Shown here: positions 29,867-40,211 of the stretch, piece after piece
Position numbering within the stretch: the first letter of the stretch is position 1
Layout: each line of letters starts with the position of its first letter
Origin: Nitrospira sp.
GTDB lineage: Bacteria; Nitrospirota; Nitrospiria; Nitrospirales; Nitrospiraceae
Assembly: GCA_022842445.1 (NCBI GenBank)
Contig: JALHPO010000001.1
Location: forward strand, 543,144-607,143
DNA: 64,000 bases
Direction: 5' to 3'
Made by a program: the position numbers and the translations under genes
The notes under the pieces: model-generated
Told to the model about the DNA's origin: nothing
Databases searched by the model: none
What the model saw: the letters and a program-made list of their open reading frames with translations, nothing else

Positions 29867-30343
29867 ATGCGCGTGAACAATTCCCCGATCGTCCTTCTAT
29901 CTATCCTGCTCATGGCACTCGCCGTTGCTGAGGCCCCCTCGCCCGCGCTAGCCAAAGATTCTGAACTGCTGCCGATTCGCACGCCGGCCGGCATCATCAT
30001 ACAAGCCGAGATCGCCGACACAGCGGTGAAACGCGCCACCGGCCTCATGTACAGAGAGCGTTTGGATAAAGACCATGGCATGTTGTTCATCTTCGGCCAA
30101 CCGTTACCCTGGACCATTTGGATGAAGAACACGAAGATCGCGCTGGACCTGCTCTGGCTGGACGAGAACAAACGAGTCATTCACATCGAGCGGCAGGTTC
30201 CCATCTGCACCAAGAGCGACGACTCTTGCCCGCAATATCGCCCGAATAGCTCCGAAGCGATCTATGTACTGGAAATTGCCGGTGGCACAGTGGATAGCTA
30301 CAAGATCGAGAAGGGATCGAAGCTGGAGTTTAAGTCCCCATAG
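29867..30343 (+). CDS. DUF192-family protein
   Basis: 'IIIQAEIADTAVKRATGLMYRERLDKDHGMLFIFGQPLPWTIWMKNTKIALDLLWLDENKRVIHI'. Confidence 0.88.
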   Translation: MRVNNSPIVLLSILLMALAVAEAPSPALAKDSELLPIRTPAGIIIQAEIADTAVKRATGLMYRERLDKDHGMLFIFGQPLPWTIWMKNTKIALDLLWLDENKRVIHIERQVPICTKSDDSCPQYRPNSSEAIYVLEIAGGTVDSYKIEKGSKLEFKSP

Positions 30344-30439
30344 CCCGCATGATTCATGACAGTTCTACTGCAACCGCCGATACGCTGTTCTGTTTTTGTC
30401 GCTTGCCGCTCGTCGCTCATCAAGCGCCATCGGTCTTAA

Positions 30440-30632
30440 GAGCCTATAGCGTATGGCTTATGGCACGAAAAGGCTGGGAGCTTATGGCTGATAGCCTGTG
30501 GCACGGGACAGAACAATGAGCCGTCAATGATGTGATGTTCCGATTCCCTCTCGTGCTATAGGCCATACGCTACACGCTCTTGTCCCCTCCGATCACGTGC
30601 TATACGCCATCAGCTATCAGCTCTTTTTCCCA
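30440..30632. repeat. Family A repeat cluster in a convergent intergenic region
   Basis: AGAGCCTATAGCGTATGGCTTATGGCACG...CGTGCTATAGGCCATACGCTACACGCTCTT...CCGATCACGTGCTATACGCCATCAGCTATCAGCTCTT. Confidence 0.8.
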
Positions 30633-30673
30633 ACGAGATACGATTCACGAGGAACGAGCTTCCGAGCTAGCTG

Positions 30674-32851
30674 TTAGTCCCTCTCCTGCCAGGACCTGAT
30701 GCGTCGCGCGGTAATGACGCCTTTCACCCGTTCAATGGCTTTCATCACGCGGCTCAAATGGGCCGTGTCGGCAATCTCCACTATGAAATCCAGCTCCGCC
30801 TTGCGATCTTCGCGCGTGATGATTTCGGCGCGGCTGATATTCGCCTGACATTCCGCAATGGCTGACGAAACGTTGGCCAGCACACCGGTCTTGTCCTCGG
30901 CAATCACGGCCACCTTGACGGAATGCCGGCCTGGGGTCGCCGTATCCCACTCCACCTCCACCAACCGCTCCCGATCGTAATCCAGCGCTTCCAGGTTGGG
31001 GCAATCGACAGAATGGATCGTGAGGCCGCGACCTCGTGTAATGTATCCTAGAATTTTATCGCCGGGAACGGGATTGCAGCAGCGGGACAGTTGCATCAAG
31101 AGGTCCCGCGAACCCTTGACTTGAATCCCCTGGTCCCCGCCTCTGCCGACTAACGGTTTCGGATGGCTCGGCGGTTCCGCAATCGGCGTGCTGTCAGAGG
31201 CAGGAGCAGCCAACCGTCCGATAACCTGGGCTGTCGACACGTGCCCGAATCCGACGGCTGCGACCAGCTCATCAGCAGTCTCATACCCTTCATGCTTCGC
31301 CGCCTCGAGGAACTGGCTGGACTTGAACATCTGGGCAGGCGCCAAATCATGACGTCGAAGCTCGGCTTCCAGCAGCCGCCGGCCGATTTCCAGGCTCCGA
31401 CTCTGCTCTTCAGATTTGATCCAATGTTTGATTTTGGTTTTAGCGCGCGACGTCCGTACAAACTTGAGCCAATCCTTGTGCGGCGTCTGATTGGGCGACG
31501 TCAGGATTTCGATGGTATCGCCGCTCGTCACTTCATGCTTCAGCGGGACGATCTTGCCGTTGATTTTCGCGCCGACACAGTGGTCACCCACTTCAGTGTG
31601 AATCGCGTAGGCGAAATCGACCGGCGTCGATCCCTTGGGCAGCTCCTTCACCGATCCTTTGGGCGTAAACACATAGACCACGTCGTGGAACAGTTCGAGT
31701 TTGACCGAGTCCATGAATTGCCGGTTGTCGGGTAAATCCTTCTGCCATTCGACAAACTGCCTCAGCCATCCAAAAGCCTTGCTGTCTTTGTCGTCGATCC
31801 GGTCCTGTTCCTTGTACTTCCAATGCGCCGCAATTCCATATTCGGCCACACGATGCATCTCCTCCGTCCGAATCTGAAACTCCACGTGCTCACCCTTCGG
31901 CCCCACGACGGTTGTATGGAGCGACTGGTAGAGATTGGATTTTGGAATTGCGATGTAGTCTTTGAACCGGCCCGGTAACGGACGCCACAGCGAGTGGATC
32001 ACGCCGAGCAACGCATAACAATTCATCTTCGTGTCGGTGATGATCCGTAATGCGGTCAGATCGTAGACTTCATCGAAGGAGATCGACTGTTTATTCATCT
32101 TCTGGTAGATGCCATAGAGGTGCTTGGGCCGGCCATAAATCGCCCCGACCAGTCCGTTTTCCTCCACCGCCTTCTGCACCAGCGCGCCGACTTCCTGAAT
32201 ATACTGCTGCCGGTCCTCGTCCCGCTTTGCCACGCTGACACGCAGCATTTCATAGACATCCGGCTTCAAGTGCTTCAAACAGAGATCTTCGAGTTCGTTC
32301 TTGACCCAGCCGATCCCGATGCGATTGGCCAGCGGCGCATAAATTTCCAGCGTCTCCTGCGCAATTTCCTGGCGCTTGCTCTCGCCGAGATGCTCGAGCG
32401 TGCGCATATTATGCAGCCGATCGGCCAGCTTGATGATCACGACGCGGATATCGTCCGCCATCGAGAGCACCATCTTGCGGAAATTCTCCGCCTGCTTTTC
32501 CTCGGAACTCCTAAATGTAATTTTCCCGATTTTGGTGACACCGTCGACCAGATGAAGAACCTCTTTGCCGAATTCCTGTTCCAATTCATCGGTCGTCGCC
32601 ACTGTGTCTTCCAGCGTGTCGTGGAGCAAGCCGGCCACAACTGCCGCGACATCGGTCTTCAGCAGGGCCAACACGCCCGCGACCGCCACTGGATGCTGGA
32701 CATACGGCTCCCCTGATCGCCTGGTTTGCCCATGATGCGCCTTGGCGGAAAACTCGTATGCTTTGCGGATCATGCCCAGATCGGCATCCGGCTGGTAACT
32801 CCGGAGTCGCGCCAACAATTGATCGATATCGGTAACGGTTTCGTAGACCAT
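30674..32851 (-). CDS. relA/spoT: Bifunctional (p)ppGpp synthetase/hydrolase RelA/SpoT (Rsh)
   Basis: HD domain 'VAGLLHDTLEDT', synthetase 'YDLTALRIITDT', TGS 'PKGSVKELPKGSTPVDFAYAIHTEVG', C-terminal ACT. Confidence 0.95.
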   Translation of the reverse strand: MVYETVTDIDQLLARLRSYQPDADLGMIRKAYEFSAKAHHGQTRRSGEPYVQHPVAVAGVLALLKTDVAAVVAGLLHDTLEDTVATTDELEQEFGKEVLHLVDGVTKIGKITFRSSEEKQAENFRKMVLSMADDIRVVIIKLADRLHNMRTLEHLGESKRQEIAQETLEIYAPLANRIGIGWVKNELEDLCLKHLKPDVYEMLRVSVAKRDEDRQQYIQEVGALVQKAVEENGLVGAIYGRPKHLYGIYQKMNKQSISFDEVYDLTALRIITDTKMNCYALLGVIHSLWRPLPGRFKDYIAIPKSNLYQSLHTTVVGPKGEHVEFQIRTEEMHRVAEYGIAAHWKYKEQDRIDDKDSKAFGWLRQFVEWQKDLPDNRQFMDSVKLELFHDVVYVFTPKGSVKELPKGSTPVDFAYAIHTEVGDHCVGAKINGKIVPLKHEVTSGDTIEILTSPNQTPHKDWLKFVRTSRAKTKIKHWIKSEEQSRSLEIGRRLLEAELRRHDLAPAQMFKSSQFLEAAKHEGYETADELVAAVGFGHVSTAQVIGRLAAPASDSTPIAEPPSHPKPLVGRGGDQGIQVKGSRDLLMQLSRCCNPVPGDKILGYITRGRGLTIHSVDCPNLEALDYDRERLVEVEWDTATPGRHSVKVAVIAEDKTGVLANVSSAIAECQANISRAEIITREDRKAELDFIVEIADTAHLSRVMKAIERVKGVITARRIRSWQERD

Positions 32852-32857
32852 CGTTCG

Positions 32858-34561
32858 CTACTCACCAGACGTTGGACGCATGTCGCGGATACGTAACTGA
32901 ATCCGATCTTCCCCGTTCCAATGGTTCCATTCAGGCGTGAACGCCACATCCACCGGCGTTCTGAGCGAGAGGCCCTGCGCTTCGAGCGATTTCATGCCGA
33001 ATCCGATCCCGTCGAACGCCGGGGATCGCCCCTGGCGAAGCGTCATCTTGAGATGTTTCTCGCCCACGACACGAGCGTTCATAATCTCCAGCCGCCTCCC
33101 CGCAAACATAGGCTCCGGATTGCCGGCCCCGAAAGGATGCAGCGAACCGATTTCATGCAGGAGGCGGTGCGTAACTTCGTCCAAGCGCACTTCGGAATCG
33201 ACGTGCAGCGAGGGAACATGCCCGGCTGAGTGCGCCCACTGGCTCGCCGCCGCAGCGAACCGCTCGGAAAATTCAGACAATCGGTCTTCATGAACGGTTA
33301 CCCCTGCGGCGCTGGGATGCCCGCCGAACGCCACCAGCAGATCACGGCACGATGCCAGGCCTTGGTAGAGATCAAAACCGGGAATGGTACGGGCCGACCC
33401 CTTGCCGACCCCCTGCTCATTGACGGCGATCACAATGGCCGGACGGTGAAACCGTTCGACGAGACGCGCCGCCACAATGCCGACTACGCCCAGGTGCCAA
33501 CGGCGAGAGGCCACCACGATAGCGCCGGGGAGTTCACCAGACTCCACCACGGCAAGTGCTTCCCGCATGATCTCAGCTTCGAGCTGCTGCCGAGTCCGAT
33601 TCAAGCGGTCGAGTTCATCGGCCAACTGTTTCGCATCCGACTCTGACTCCGTCGTGAGCAACTGGACCCCCTTGATCGCCTCATCCATTCGGCCTGCTGC
33701 GTTCAGCCGGGGGGCCAGTTTGAATGCAATGGTCTCCGCCGTGCAGGGCTTCGTCACCCCGGACACCTGTTTCAACGCCCTGATCCCGCACCGGGCCCCG
33801 CGGGAAATTTGCGCCAACCCGTCGCGAACAAAGGTCCGGTTTTCATCTTGCAGCGGCACGACATCGGCAATGGTGGAGAGCGCGACCAAATCCAAAAGCG
33901 ACTCCAACGTGACCGATCCAGGCCCATACGTCGCCTCATACGCACCGGCCACTTTGTACGCCAGCCCGCCGGAGCACAAACCACGGAACGGATAGCGCGC
34001 ATCGCGCCGATGGGGATTCATGACGGCCAGCGCCGGAGGCAGATCCTCATCGGTCTGGTGATGGTCCGTGACGATCACGTCGAGTCCCAATTGATTGGCC
34101 ACCGCAATCTCATGATGCGACGTGGTCCCGCAATCCGACGTCACCAGGAGCGTGACACCCTCGCCTGCCAGCGTCCGGATCGCGCCTTCGTTCAATCCAT
34201 ACCCTTCGCGGACTCGATGCGGGACATACGCAGAGGCGTTGGCGCCCATCCCTCGGAAGAACGAGAGGTAAATGCTGGTCGCCGACATACCGTCGACATC
34301 GTAGTCGCCATAAAAACAGATCCGTTCCTGCCTGAGTATCGCCCGGTGGAGGCGTTCGACGGCCTTGCCCATATCGGGAATCAAAAAGGGATCGTGGGTC
34401 TTTCCGGAAGACATCCAGGCTGTCGCTTCATCGAGCGTGGTCACGCCACGAGCCATCAACAGCGACGCTGTGGCTGAAGAAATCGAGAGCGCCTGGGCCA
34501 GGGCCGCCCGCTGAGTCGGATCAATATCGCGAAAGATCCAGAGTTTCGAGTGCATCCTCAC
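32858..34561 (-). CDS. recJ: Single-stranded-DNA-specific exonuclease RecJ
   Basis: 'FYGDYDVDGMSATSIYLSFFRGMG', 'VTDHHQ', 'LAYKVAGA', 'GGHPSAAGVTV'. Confidence 0.94.
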   Translation of the reverse strand: MRMHSKLWIFRDIDPTQRAALAQALSISSATASLLMARGVTTLDEATAWMSSGKTHDPFLIPDMGKAVERLHRAILRQERICFYGDYDVDGMSATSIYLSFFRGMGANASAYVPHRVREGYGLNEGAIRTLAGEGVTLLVTSDCGTTSHHEIAVANQLGLDVIVTDHHQTDEDLPPALAVMNPHRRDARYPFRGLCSGGLAYKVAGAYEATYGPGSVTLESLLDLVALSTIADVVPLQDENRTFVRDGLAQISRGARCGIRALKQVSGVTKPCTAETIAFKLAPRLNAAGRMDEAIKGVQLLTTESESDAKQLADELDRLNRTRQQLEAEIMREALAVVESGELPGAIVVASRRWHLGVVGIVAARLVERFHRPAIVIAVNEQGVGKGSARTIPGFDLYQGLASCRDLLVAFGGHPSAAGVTVHEDRLSEFSERFAAAASQWAHSAGHVPSLHVDSEVRLDEVTHRLLHEIGSLHPFGAGNPEPMFAGRRLEIMNARVVGEKHLKMTLRQGRSPAFDGIGFGMKSLEAQGLSLRTPVDVAFTPEWNHWNGEDRIQLRIRDMRPTSGE

Positions 34562-34766
34562 CTCGTGACGGGCGTCGGTCTATGTGGAAATGCGTTTGCC
34601 GAGAATCACCTGACAGTATTCACATGAATCATAAGGAGTTACGCGGATGGTAATGGCTCCCCTTCCTGTTGTCAAACCGATCGTGCGGCACGGCCTCCCC
34701 GGTCTGCCTGGAAAAGCGTACTGACGGCTGGATGACAGAGAAACGGCGCACGGGGAGGGAGAGAGG

Positions 34767-34812
34767 AAAAGAGGGAATAGGAACCGGTTGGTTGGCTATT
34801 CCCCTCCCTTTT
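34767..34812 (-). terminator. Terminator-like hairpin overlapping the last codons of the Pup-like gene
   Basis: AAAAGAGGGAATAG (34767-34780) and CTATTCCCCTCCCTTTT (34796-34812) form an imperfect stem; T-run on the minus strand. Confidence 0.5.
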
Positions 34813-34993
34813 GGACGTAGTTCTTCACGAACTCTTCGGCGTTCTTCTCAAGCACGTCGTCGATTTCATCGACAAGCTTGTCGATATCTTCCTTCAGCTT
34901 CTTGCCGGCCTCGACGACTTTGGGATTGGCCTTGACCTCATCTTTGGCCTGAGGGTCGCGTTTCGGCTCCTGTTTGCGCTCCTGTTTTTCCAT
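34796..34993 (-). CDS. pup: Prokaryotic ubiquitin-like protein Pup, C-terminal GGE
   Basis: 65 aa, Lys/Glu-rich N-terminus and 'DKLVDEIDDVLEKNAEEFVKNYVQKGGE', closely matching the Pup C-terminal signature. Confidence 0.9.
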   Translation of the reverse strand: MEKQERKQEPKRDPQAKDEVKANPKVVEAGKKLKEDIDKLVDEIDDVLEKNAEEFVKNYVQKGGE

Positions 34994-35124
34994 TCGAGCA
35001 CCTCCAATATGATTCGGAGCACCTCTCGTGGATCAACGCTGCGCGTGATCCCCTGCTGTCAACTTACTCCAGGCCCTGCAAAGCCGTCAAGGCAAGGCCA
35101 AAAATCTCGCTTCGCCCGTCGAGG

Positions 35125-35276
35125 ACAAGAGCTGATGGCTGATAGCCGATGGCACGGCACTGAACCGGATAGTTGCGACTTGATAATATTGAAATGCATC
35201 TGAGAGCCCTCAGCACTCACAATCTCTAAATCTGCACCATCCATCTGCCATCAGCCATACGCCATCGGCTCTTCGA
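35125..35276. repeat. Family A repeats between hppA and pup
   Basis: AAGAGCTGATGGCTGATAGCCGATGGCACGG ... CATCTGCCATCAGCCATACGCCATCGGCTCTT. Confidence 0.65.
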
Positions 35277-35288
35277 GGATCGACGCAA

Positions 35289-37343
35289 TCAGACGATCAG
35301 CGAGACGATCAGCAGCGCGACGATGTTGATGACCTTGATCATCGGATTCACCGCCGGTCCGGCCGTATCTTTATACGGATCGCCCACTGTATCGCCGGTG
35401 ACGGCCGCCTTGTGCGTGTCTGTACCCTTCAACCCCTGCTCTTCGATAAACTTCTTCGCATTATCCCAGGCGCCGCCGCCGCTCGTCATCGAAATCGCCA
35501 CGAACAACCCCGTCACAATGCTGCCGACCAGCACACCACCGAGGGCCTGCGGCCCGAGAACCAGCCCGACGATCACGGGCGAGATCACCGGAATTAGCCC
35601 GGGCACCATCATTTTTTGAATCGCCGCCTTCGTCACGATATCGACACAGGTGCCGTACTCCGGCTTGCCGGTCCCTTCCATAATACCCTTGATCTCCCGG
35701 AACTGCCTCCGAACCTCTTCCACAATCAAACCGCCCGCTTCACCGACAGCTCTCATACAGAGCGAGCCAAAGATAAACGGCAGCATGCCGCCCAAGAACA
35801 ATCCGACCAGCACCTTGGGATTGGACAGATCGAACGCCGCCAGCGCCGGATTGTGCGCCGCGACTTCACGGGAATATTCCGCAAATAGCACCACCGCCGC
35901 CAACCCGGCTGAGCCGATCGCATAGCCCTTCGTCACCGCCTTGGTCGTGTTGCCGACCGCATCGAGCGGGTCCGTAATGTCGCGCACGGCTTTGCCCAAA
36001 TGTGACATTTCAGCAATTCCGCCTGCGTTATCCGTAATCGGGCCGAATGCATCGATCGCCACGACGATCCCGGCCATCGAAAGCATCGACACCGCCGCCA
36101 CAGCCACACCGTACAAGCCACCAGACTCCGCCCCGCCGCAGACCCAGAAGCTGCCCAAAATCGCCGCCGCAATCACCACCACCGGCGCCGCCGTCGACTG
36201 CATGCCGACTGCCAGCCCCGCGATGATATTCGTCGCATGACCGGTTTCGCTCGCCTTGGCGATATATTGCACCGGCTCGTAATTCTTCGACGTGTAGTAA
36301 TCGGTAATGAACACCAGGGCCAAAGTCACGATCAATCCGATCAGCGCCGCCATATAATAGCTCATCCCACTGACTCCGCCGACGCCGTTCATGATCGATG
36401 ACGTAATGGGATAGAATGCGATAGCCGCGATGCCGCCGGCCACGAACAAGCCCTTGTACAAGGCCGTCATGATCTCGCCGCCCTCGCTCACCTTCACAAA
36501 CAAGATCCCGATAATCGTCGCGAAGATCGTCACGCCGCCCAGCGCGAGCGGATAGAGAATCGGCGCGGTCGCCCCCTTGAACATTGTAAAGGCCAGGACC
36601 ATCGCCGCGACCGTCGTCACGGCATAGGTTTCAAACAGGTCCGCGGCCATGCCGGCGCAATCGCCGACGTTGTCGCCGACGTTGTCGGCGATCACAGCCG
36701 GATTGCGAGGATCGTCTTCAGGGATACCGGCTTCCACTTTTCCTACGAGATCCGCGCCCACGTCTGCCGCCTTGGTATAGATACCGCCACCGACCCGGGC
36801 GAAGACCGAGATCAAACTGCCGCCGAACCCGAGACTGAGCAACGCGTGAATGGCTTTCTCTTGCCCGGCCACCGATTGCGCGATCATATAGAAGGTCGTG
36901 ATGGCCAGCAGTCCCAGACCGATCAGCAACAGACCGGTCACCGCACCCCCTCGAAACGCGACAGTCAAGGCGGCGTTCATACCGTCATGAGCCGCCTGGG
37001 CTGTCCGCACATTCGCGCGCACCGCGATGATCATGCCGACATAGCCGGCGATGGACGAGGCTCCCGCGCCGACCAGAAATCCGATCGCCGTCAACAGACC
37101 GAATTTATCGGAAACGGCCCCTGCGCCCCAGAGCAGGACGAACAGCACAGCCGCCACCATCCCCACCGTCCGATACTGCCGATTCATATAGGCACTGGCG
37201 CCCTCCTGAATAGCCTTCGCAATCTCCTGCATCTTCGCGTTGCCCGCGTTGAGCTTGAACACCCACATGGCCAAATAGAGACCGTAGGCAATGCCGGCCA
37301 CGGCCGCGATCAATGCAAACGTAACAATCGCTGAATCACTCAC
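35289..37343 (-). CDS. hppA: Membrane-bound proton-translocating pyrophosphatase (K+-insensitive type predicted)
   Basis: 684 aa, many TMs; '[54 protein letters not shown]'; '[21 protein letters not shown]' (Lys at the K+-determinant position). Confidence 0.95.
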   Translation of the reverse strand: MSDSAIVTFALIAAVAGIAYGLYLAMWVFKLNAGNAKMQEIAKAIQEGASAYMNRQYRTVGMVAAVLFVLLWGAGAVSDKFGLLTAIGFLVGAGASSIAGYVGMIIAVRANVRTAQAAHDGMNAALTVAFRGGAVTGLLLIGLGLLAITTFYMIAQSVAGQEKAIHALLSLGFGGSLISVFARVGGGIYTKAADVGADLVGKVEAGIPEDDPRNPAVIADNVGDNVGDCAGMAADLFETYAVTTVAAMVLAFTMFKGATAPILYPLALGGVTIFATIIGILFVKVSEGGEIMTALYKGLFVAGGIAAIAFYPITSSIMNGVGGVSGMSYYMAALIGLIVTLALVFITDYYTSKNYEPVQYIAKASETGHATNIIAGLAVGMQSTAAPVVVIAAAILGSFWVCGGAESGGLYGVAVAAVSMLSMAGIVVAIDAFGPITDNAGGIAEMSHLGKAVRDITDPLDAVGNTTKAVTKGYAIGSAGLAAVVLFAEYSREVAAHNPALAAFDLSNPKVLVGLFLGGMLPFIFGSLCMRAVGEAGGLIVEEVRRQFREIKGIMEGTGKPEYGTCVDIVTKAAIQKMMVPGLIPVISPVIVGLVLGPQALGGVLVGSIVTGLFVAISMTSGGGAWDNAKKFIEEQGLKGTDTHKAAVTGDTVGDPYKDTAGPAVNPMIKVINIVALLIVSLIV

Positions 37344-37718
37344 GGGATACCCTCCTAGTGGATAAACGCATTCCTTATGTCACACGGCTCCCCGTGGCTT
37401 CAACCCATCCAAAGTACATGAGGCGAGTGGGGAAACCGTAGAACGGCGCAGGAGCAGCGAGCAGCTAACTGCCTGAAAAGTTGGGCTATTCTATACGGGT
37501 AGGGGAAGAGGTGCAAGCCAAACTTTGCCCATCTATAGAGAGCGCATTAGGCTCAACATAACAGCATGTCGCAGACCATCACATAGACTGCGGACGATAT
37601 CCTATCCTTACGCAAACCGCGCTCATCAGGCGCTCGCCTCCGGCTCCGTATCCTTTACCATTCCATCCCGCTCGGAACCGGTTTACCATTGGCACTGACT
37701 TTGTTATAGTCCGCGCAG

Positions 37719-37985
37719 ATGGAGCAGCTGATGGAATTTGAGCCGAGCTATATCGTGATCGACGGGCAGACCTTCAGTAAAGCAAAGCTGGCGTTGGACA
37801 ATCATGTCTACAAGAACTGCCAGATCGACGACTGCGACATCTATTACAGCGGCGGGCAATATGAACTGCTCGATACCCACGTGACCAATTCACGCTTGAT
37901 CCTGAACCACCCGGCCAAAGCCATCTACTCGGCGCTCCAGATTTTCAAGATGAAGTCGCCGGGCTCCCGCATCGTGTTCGACTGA
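37719..37985 (+). CDS. Hypothetical protein
   Basis: 88 aa; followed closely by ORF 37995..38681. Confidence 0.5.
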   Translation: MEQLMEFEPSYIVIDGQTFSKAKLALDNHVYKNCQIDDCDIYYSGGQYELLDTHVTNSRLILNHPAKAIYSALQIFKMKSPGSRIVFD

Positions 37986-37994
37986 TCGCTCCGC

Positions 37995-38681
37995 ATGCCC
38001 TACACCTACGACTACACCAGCGTCGCCTCCGGCAACGAGAGCGCCTCTGCGCGCTATTTGCGCTTCGCCAAAATGACGCTGACGCGCTGGACGAGAGCCA
38101 AGACCTTCGTCTTCGACGGGCGGTCTTACCCCTACCTCTATCACTTCTGCAACAAGACCTGGAAAAATGAGCGCGGCGTCGAGATCCCGATCTTCCGGGA
38201 AATCCTGCTTCGCCATCAAGCCGAACGCATTCTGGAGGTCGGCAACGTGCTCGCGCACTATGTCCCGATCCACCATGACGTAGTCGATAAGTACGAGGTC
38301 GCACCCGGTGTCATCAATCAGGATATTGTCGAGTTTGCGCCAGCGGAACGATACGACCTCATTCTGAGCATCTCGACGCTGGAGCATGTCGGTTGGGACG
38401 AGGACCCGCGGGAGCCGGCCAAGCTGCTCCAGGCGATCGAACATCTTCGAGACCGCTGCCTTACCCCCGGGGGACAGATCGTAGTGAGCCTGCCGGTGGG
38501 CTACAACAAGTTTTTCGACGGGTTGCTCCGCGACGGCAAGAGCCCCTTTACCACGCAGCACTTTCTCAAGCGGATCTCGAAGCGGAACTATTGGGAGGAG
38601 TCGGATTGGAACGGGTGCAAGGACGCGACCTACGGCCGATTCGTCGCCCACGCCATCTGCATCGGAATCATCCAGGGATAA
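37995..38681 (+). CDS. SAM-dependent methyltransferase-like protein
   Basis: 'AERILEVGNVLAHYVP', 'YDLILSISTLEHVGWDEDPR', 'LTPGGQIVVSLPVG'. Confidence 0.65.
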   Translation: MPYTYDYTSVASGNESASARYLRFAKMTLTRWTRAKTFVFDGRSYPYLYHFCNKTWKNERGVEIPIFREILLRHQAERILEVGNVLAHYVPIHHDVVDKYEVAPGVINQDIVEFAPAERYDLILSISTLEHVGWDEDPREPAKLLQAIEHLRDRCLTPGGQIVVSLPVGYNKFFDGLLRDGKSPFTTQHFLKRISKRNYWEESDWNGCKDATYGRFVAHAICIGIIQG

Positions 38682-38866
38682 GCGTTCCCCTTGCAACAGG
38701 GGAACGTCCGTGAAGCGTGAATCGCAAACAAGAGTGCGCCGATGGGTTCCCGACCGATTGTCCCTCATAGGCCTGTCTGGCTAACAGCTGGCGGTTGAGC
38801 GGATAGCACCCATCGCCGCCATGCCCGTGAGGACATGGTTGTGTATCAGTCTACTCCAGCGCAAAA

Positions 38867-39655
38867 TTAGATGGGTGAGTTCGTCTTAGCAGAACTGACG
38901 AGCCCCTGCCTGAACTGAACGCACTGCTCCGACGAGAGAAGCCCTTGAAGATCGCTATACTCAAATGGGTTCGATTCGAGTCCGGCCTTCTTCTCCAGTA
39001 TCTTCCGAAACGTTTGAAGGAAGAGCGATAGTGCCTTGGGGTTCAATTCCTCGGATTCTTCGCCGAGAACCGCGTAATGGCCAAAAGGCGCGTTGCCGCG
39101 CTGTGGTCTTAGCAATAGGGCACCACGCTTGAGGGAATAGACAACATGTGGATAGCTCGCAACTTCGTTCGGCACGTCAACGGCTGCGTACCACTGATGC
39201 AGTGTGTCTGGCGCAAATGCAGCCGAGTCGAATGCGAACACTAGGGTCGGAAGATTTCGACCTGGCGATGCAGCAGCGCCAACCCGCTTGAATGAGTACT
39301 GATTGCACATAGCCTGAAGAAATGTTGCCTTCGATAGCTGCGTCTTGACCTCTACGACACAGGCGAGGGCTCTTGGATGAACAACGACAAGATCGCCCAT
39401 CTGGAAGAAATACGGTGCCGGGTCTGACTCATCGACTACTAGGATGTCGCCCTGGCTCGATGTAGTGGAGCCGTCCAGAAACGTGAAGCCGGTCCGGAGG
39501 GAAAAACGCCGTGACATTAACGGGCGCATCGCCTCTCGGACGATCTCCTCGTGATGAAGGCCAATTGAGGGCGCGTGACCAGTGAAGGATGCGAGGCGTC
39601 GCACCTTCCCTGTGATCTCAGTCGCAAGCCCCAGATAGAAGTTCGGATCGACCAT
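38867..39655 (-). CDS. DUF6602-like protein with putative PD-(D/E)XK nuclease core
   Basis: 'SSQGDILVVDE...RALACVVEVKTQLS' fits (E/Q)GD...(V/A)xVEVK. Confidence 0.55.
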   Translation of the reverse strand: MVDPNFYLGLATEITGKVRRLASFTGHAPSIGLHHEEIVREAMRPLMSRRFSLRTGFTFLDGSTTSSQGDILVVDESDPAPYFFQMGDLVVVHPRALACVVEVKTQLSKATFLQAMCNQYSFKRVGAAASPGRNLPTLVFAFDSAAFAPDTLHQWYAAVDVPNEVASYPHVVYSLKRGALLLRPQRGNAPFGHYAVLGEESEELNPKALSLFLQTFRKILEKKAGLESNPFEYSDLQGLLSSEQCVQFRQGLVSSAKTNSPI

Positions 39656-39782
39656 CGGCGCTATACCATCACACCTTCATTCCAACCGTCTTCGCCCGTC
39701 TAACGTCAGAATTCAGCGGGTGGGAAAAGTGCTGCTTCTTGGTGGTCGGCCTGAATAACTTGTTCGGCACGTCTCTTTCCAT

Positions 39783-40211
39783 TCAACGGATGTTCGTTGC
39801 CCCGCTGAACCCAGGCTGAAGTTGTTCTGTTGTGTAGCAATGCATCCCTCCAGTACCCACTGGGGTGTATTTGGCTACCTTTCCGTCTCGGACAAGAAAG
39901 ATGTTATTACATGCGGCGAACCGCTGAACGCAGCTCGAAAATATACTATACGTTGCGTAGTCAATAATCCCTCTGTAAATACTACCGCTGCCAGTACATT
40001 GGCCAAGATTGGCACCATTAACGTAGTTCCAGATTTCCGTACCATCCGATGCTCGTGTCCTTACAACTGGGATCGTCAGGAAGATCGGATGTGTTTCAAG
40101 TGCCACTACCGGCTGTCCAACCCATGCATCCAAATCCACTTGCCTGACCGCGGGAATGGCGCAACCAGTAAGAAGCAGTACTGCAATTGCCGCCAAGGCA
40201 ATTTTCTTCAT
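39783..40211 (-). CDS. Small lipoprotein
   Basis: 'MKKIALAAIAVLLLTGCAIPAV' lipobox; internal Met of ORF 39783..40385. Confidence 0.65.
   Translation of the reverse strand: MKKIALAAIAVLLLTGCAIPAVRQVDLDAWVGQPVVALETHPIFLTIPVVRTRASDGTEIWNYVNGANLGQCTGSGSIYRGIIDYATYSIFSSCVQRFAACNNIFLVRDGKVAKYTPVGTGGMHCYTTEQLQPGFSGATNIR

Noticed and set aside
30674-30674. Family A repeat cluster as a simple terminator of relA/spoT
   Set aside because: The region is convergent, so termination is possible, but the same sequences occur in tandem-gene spacers; termination cannot be claimed as their general function.
32120-34477. Several long plus-strand ORFs opposite relA/spoT and recJ
   Set aside because: Shadow ORFs of well-supported genes.
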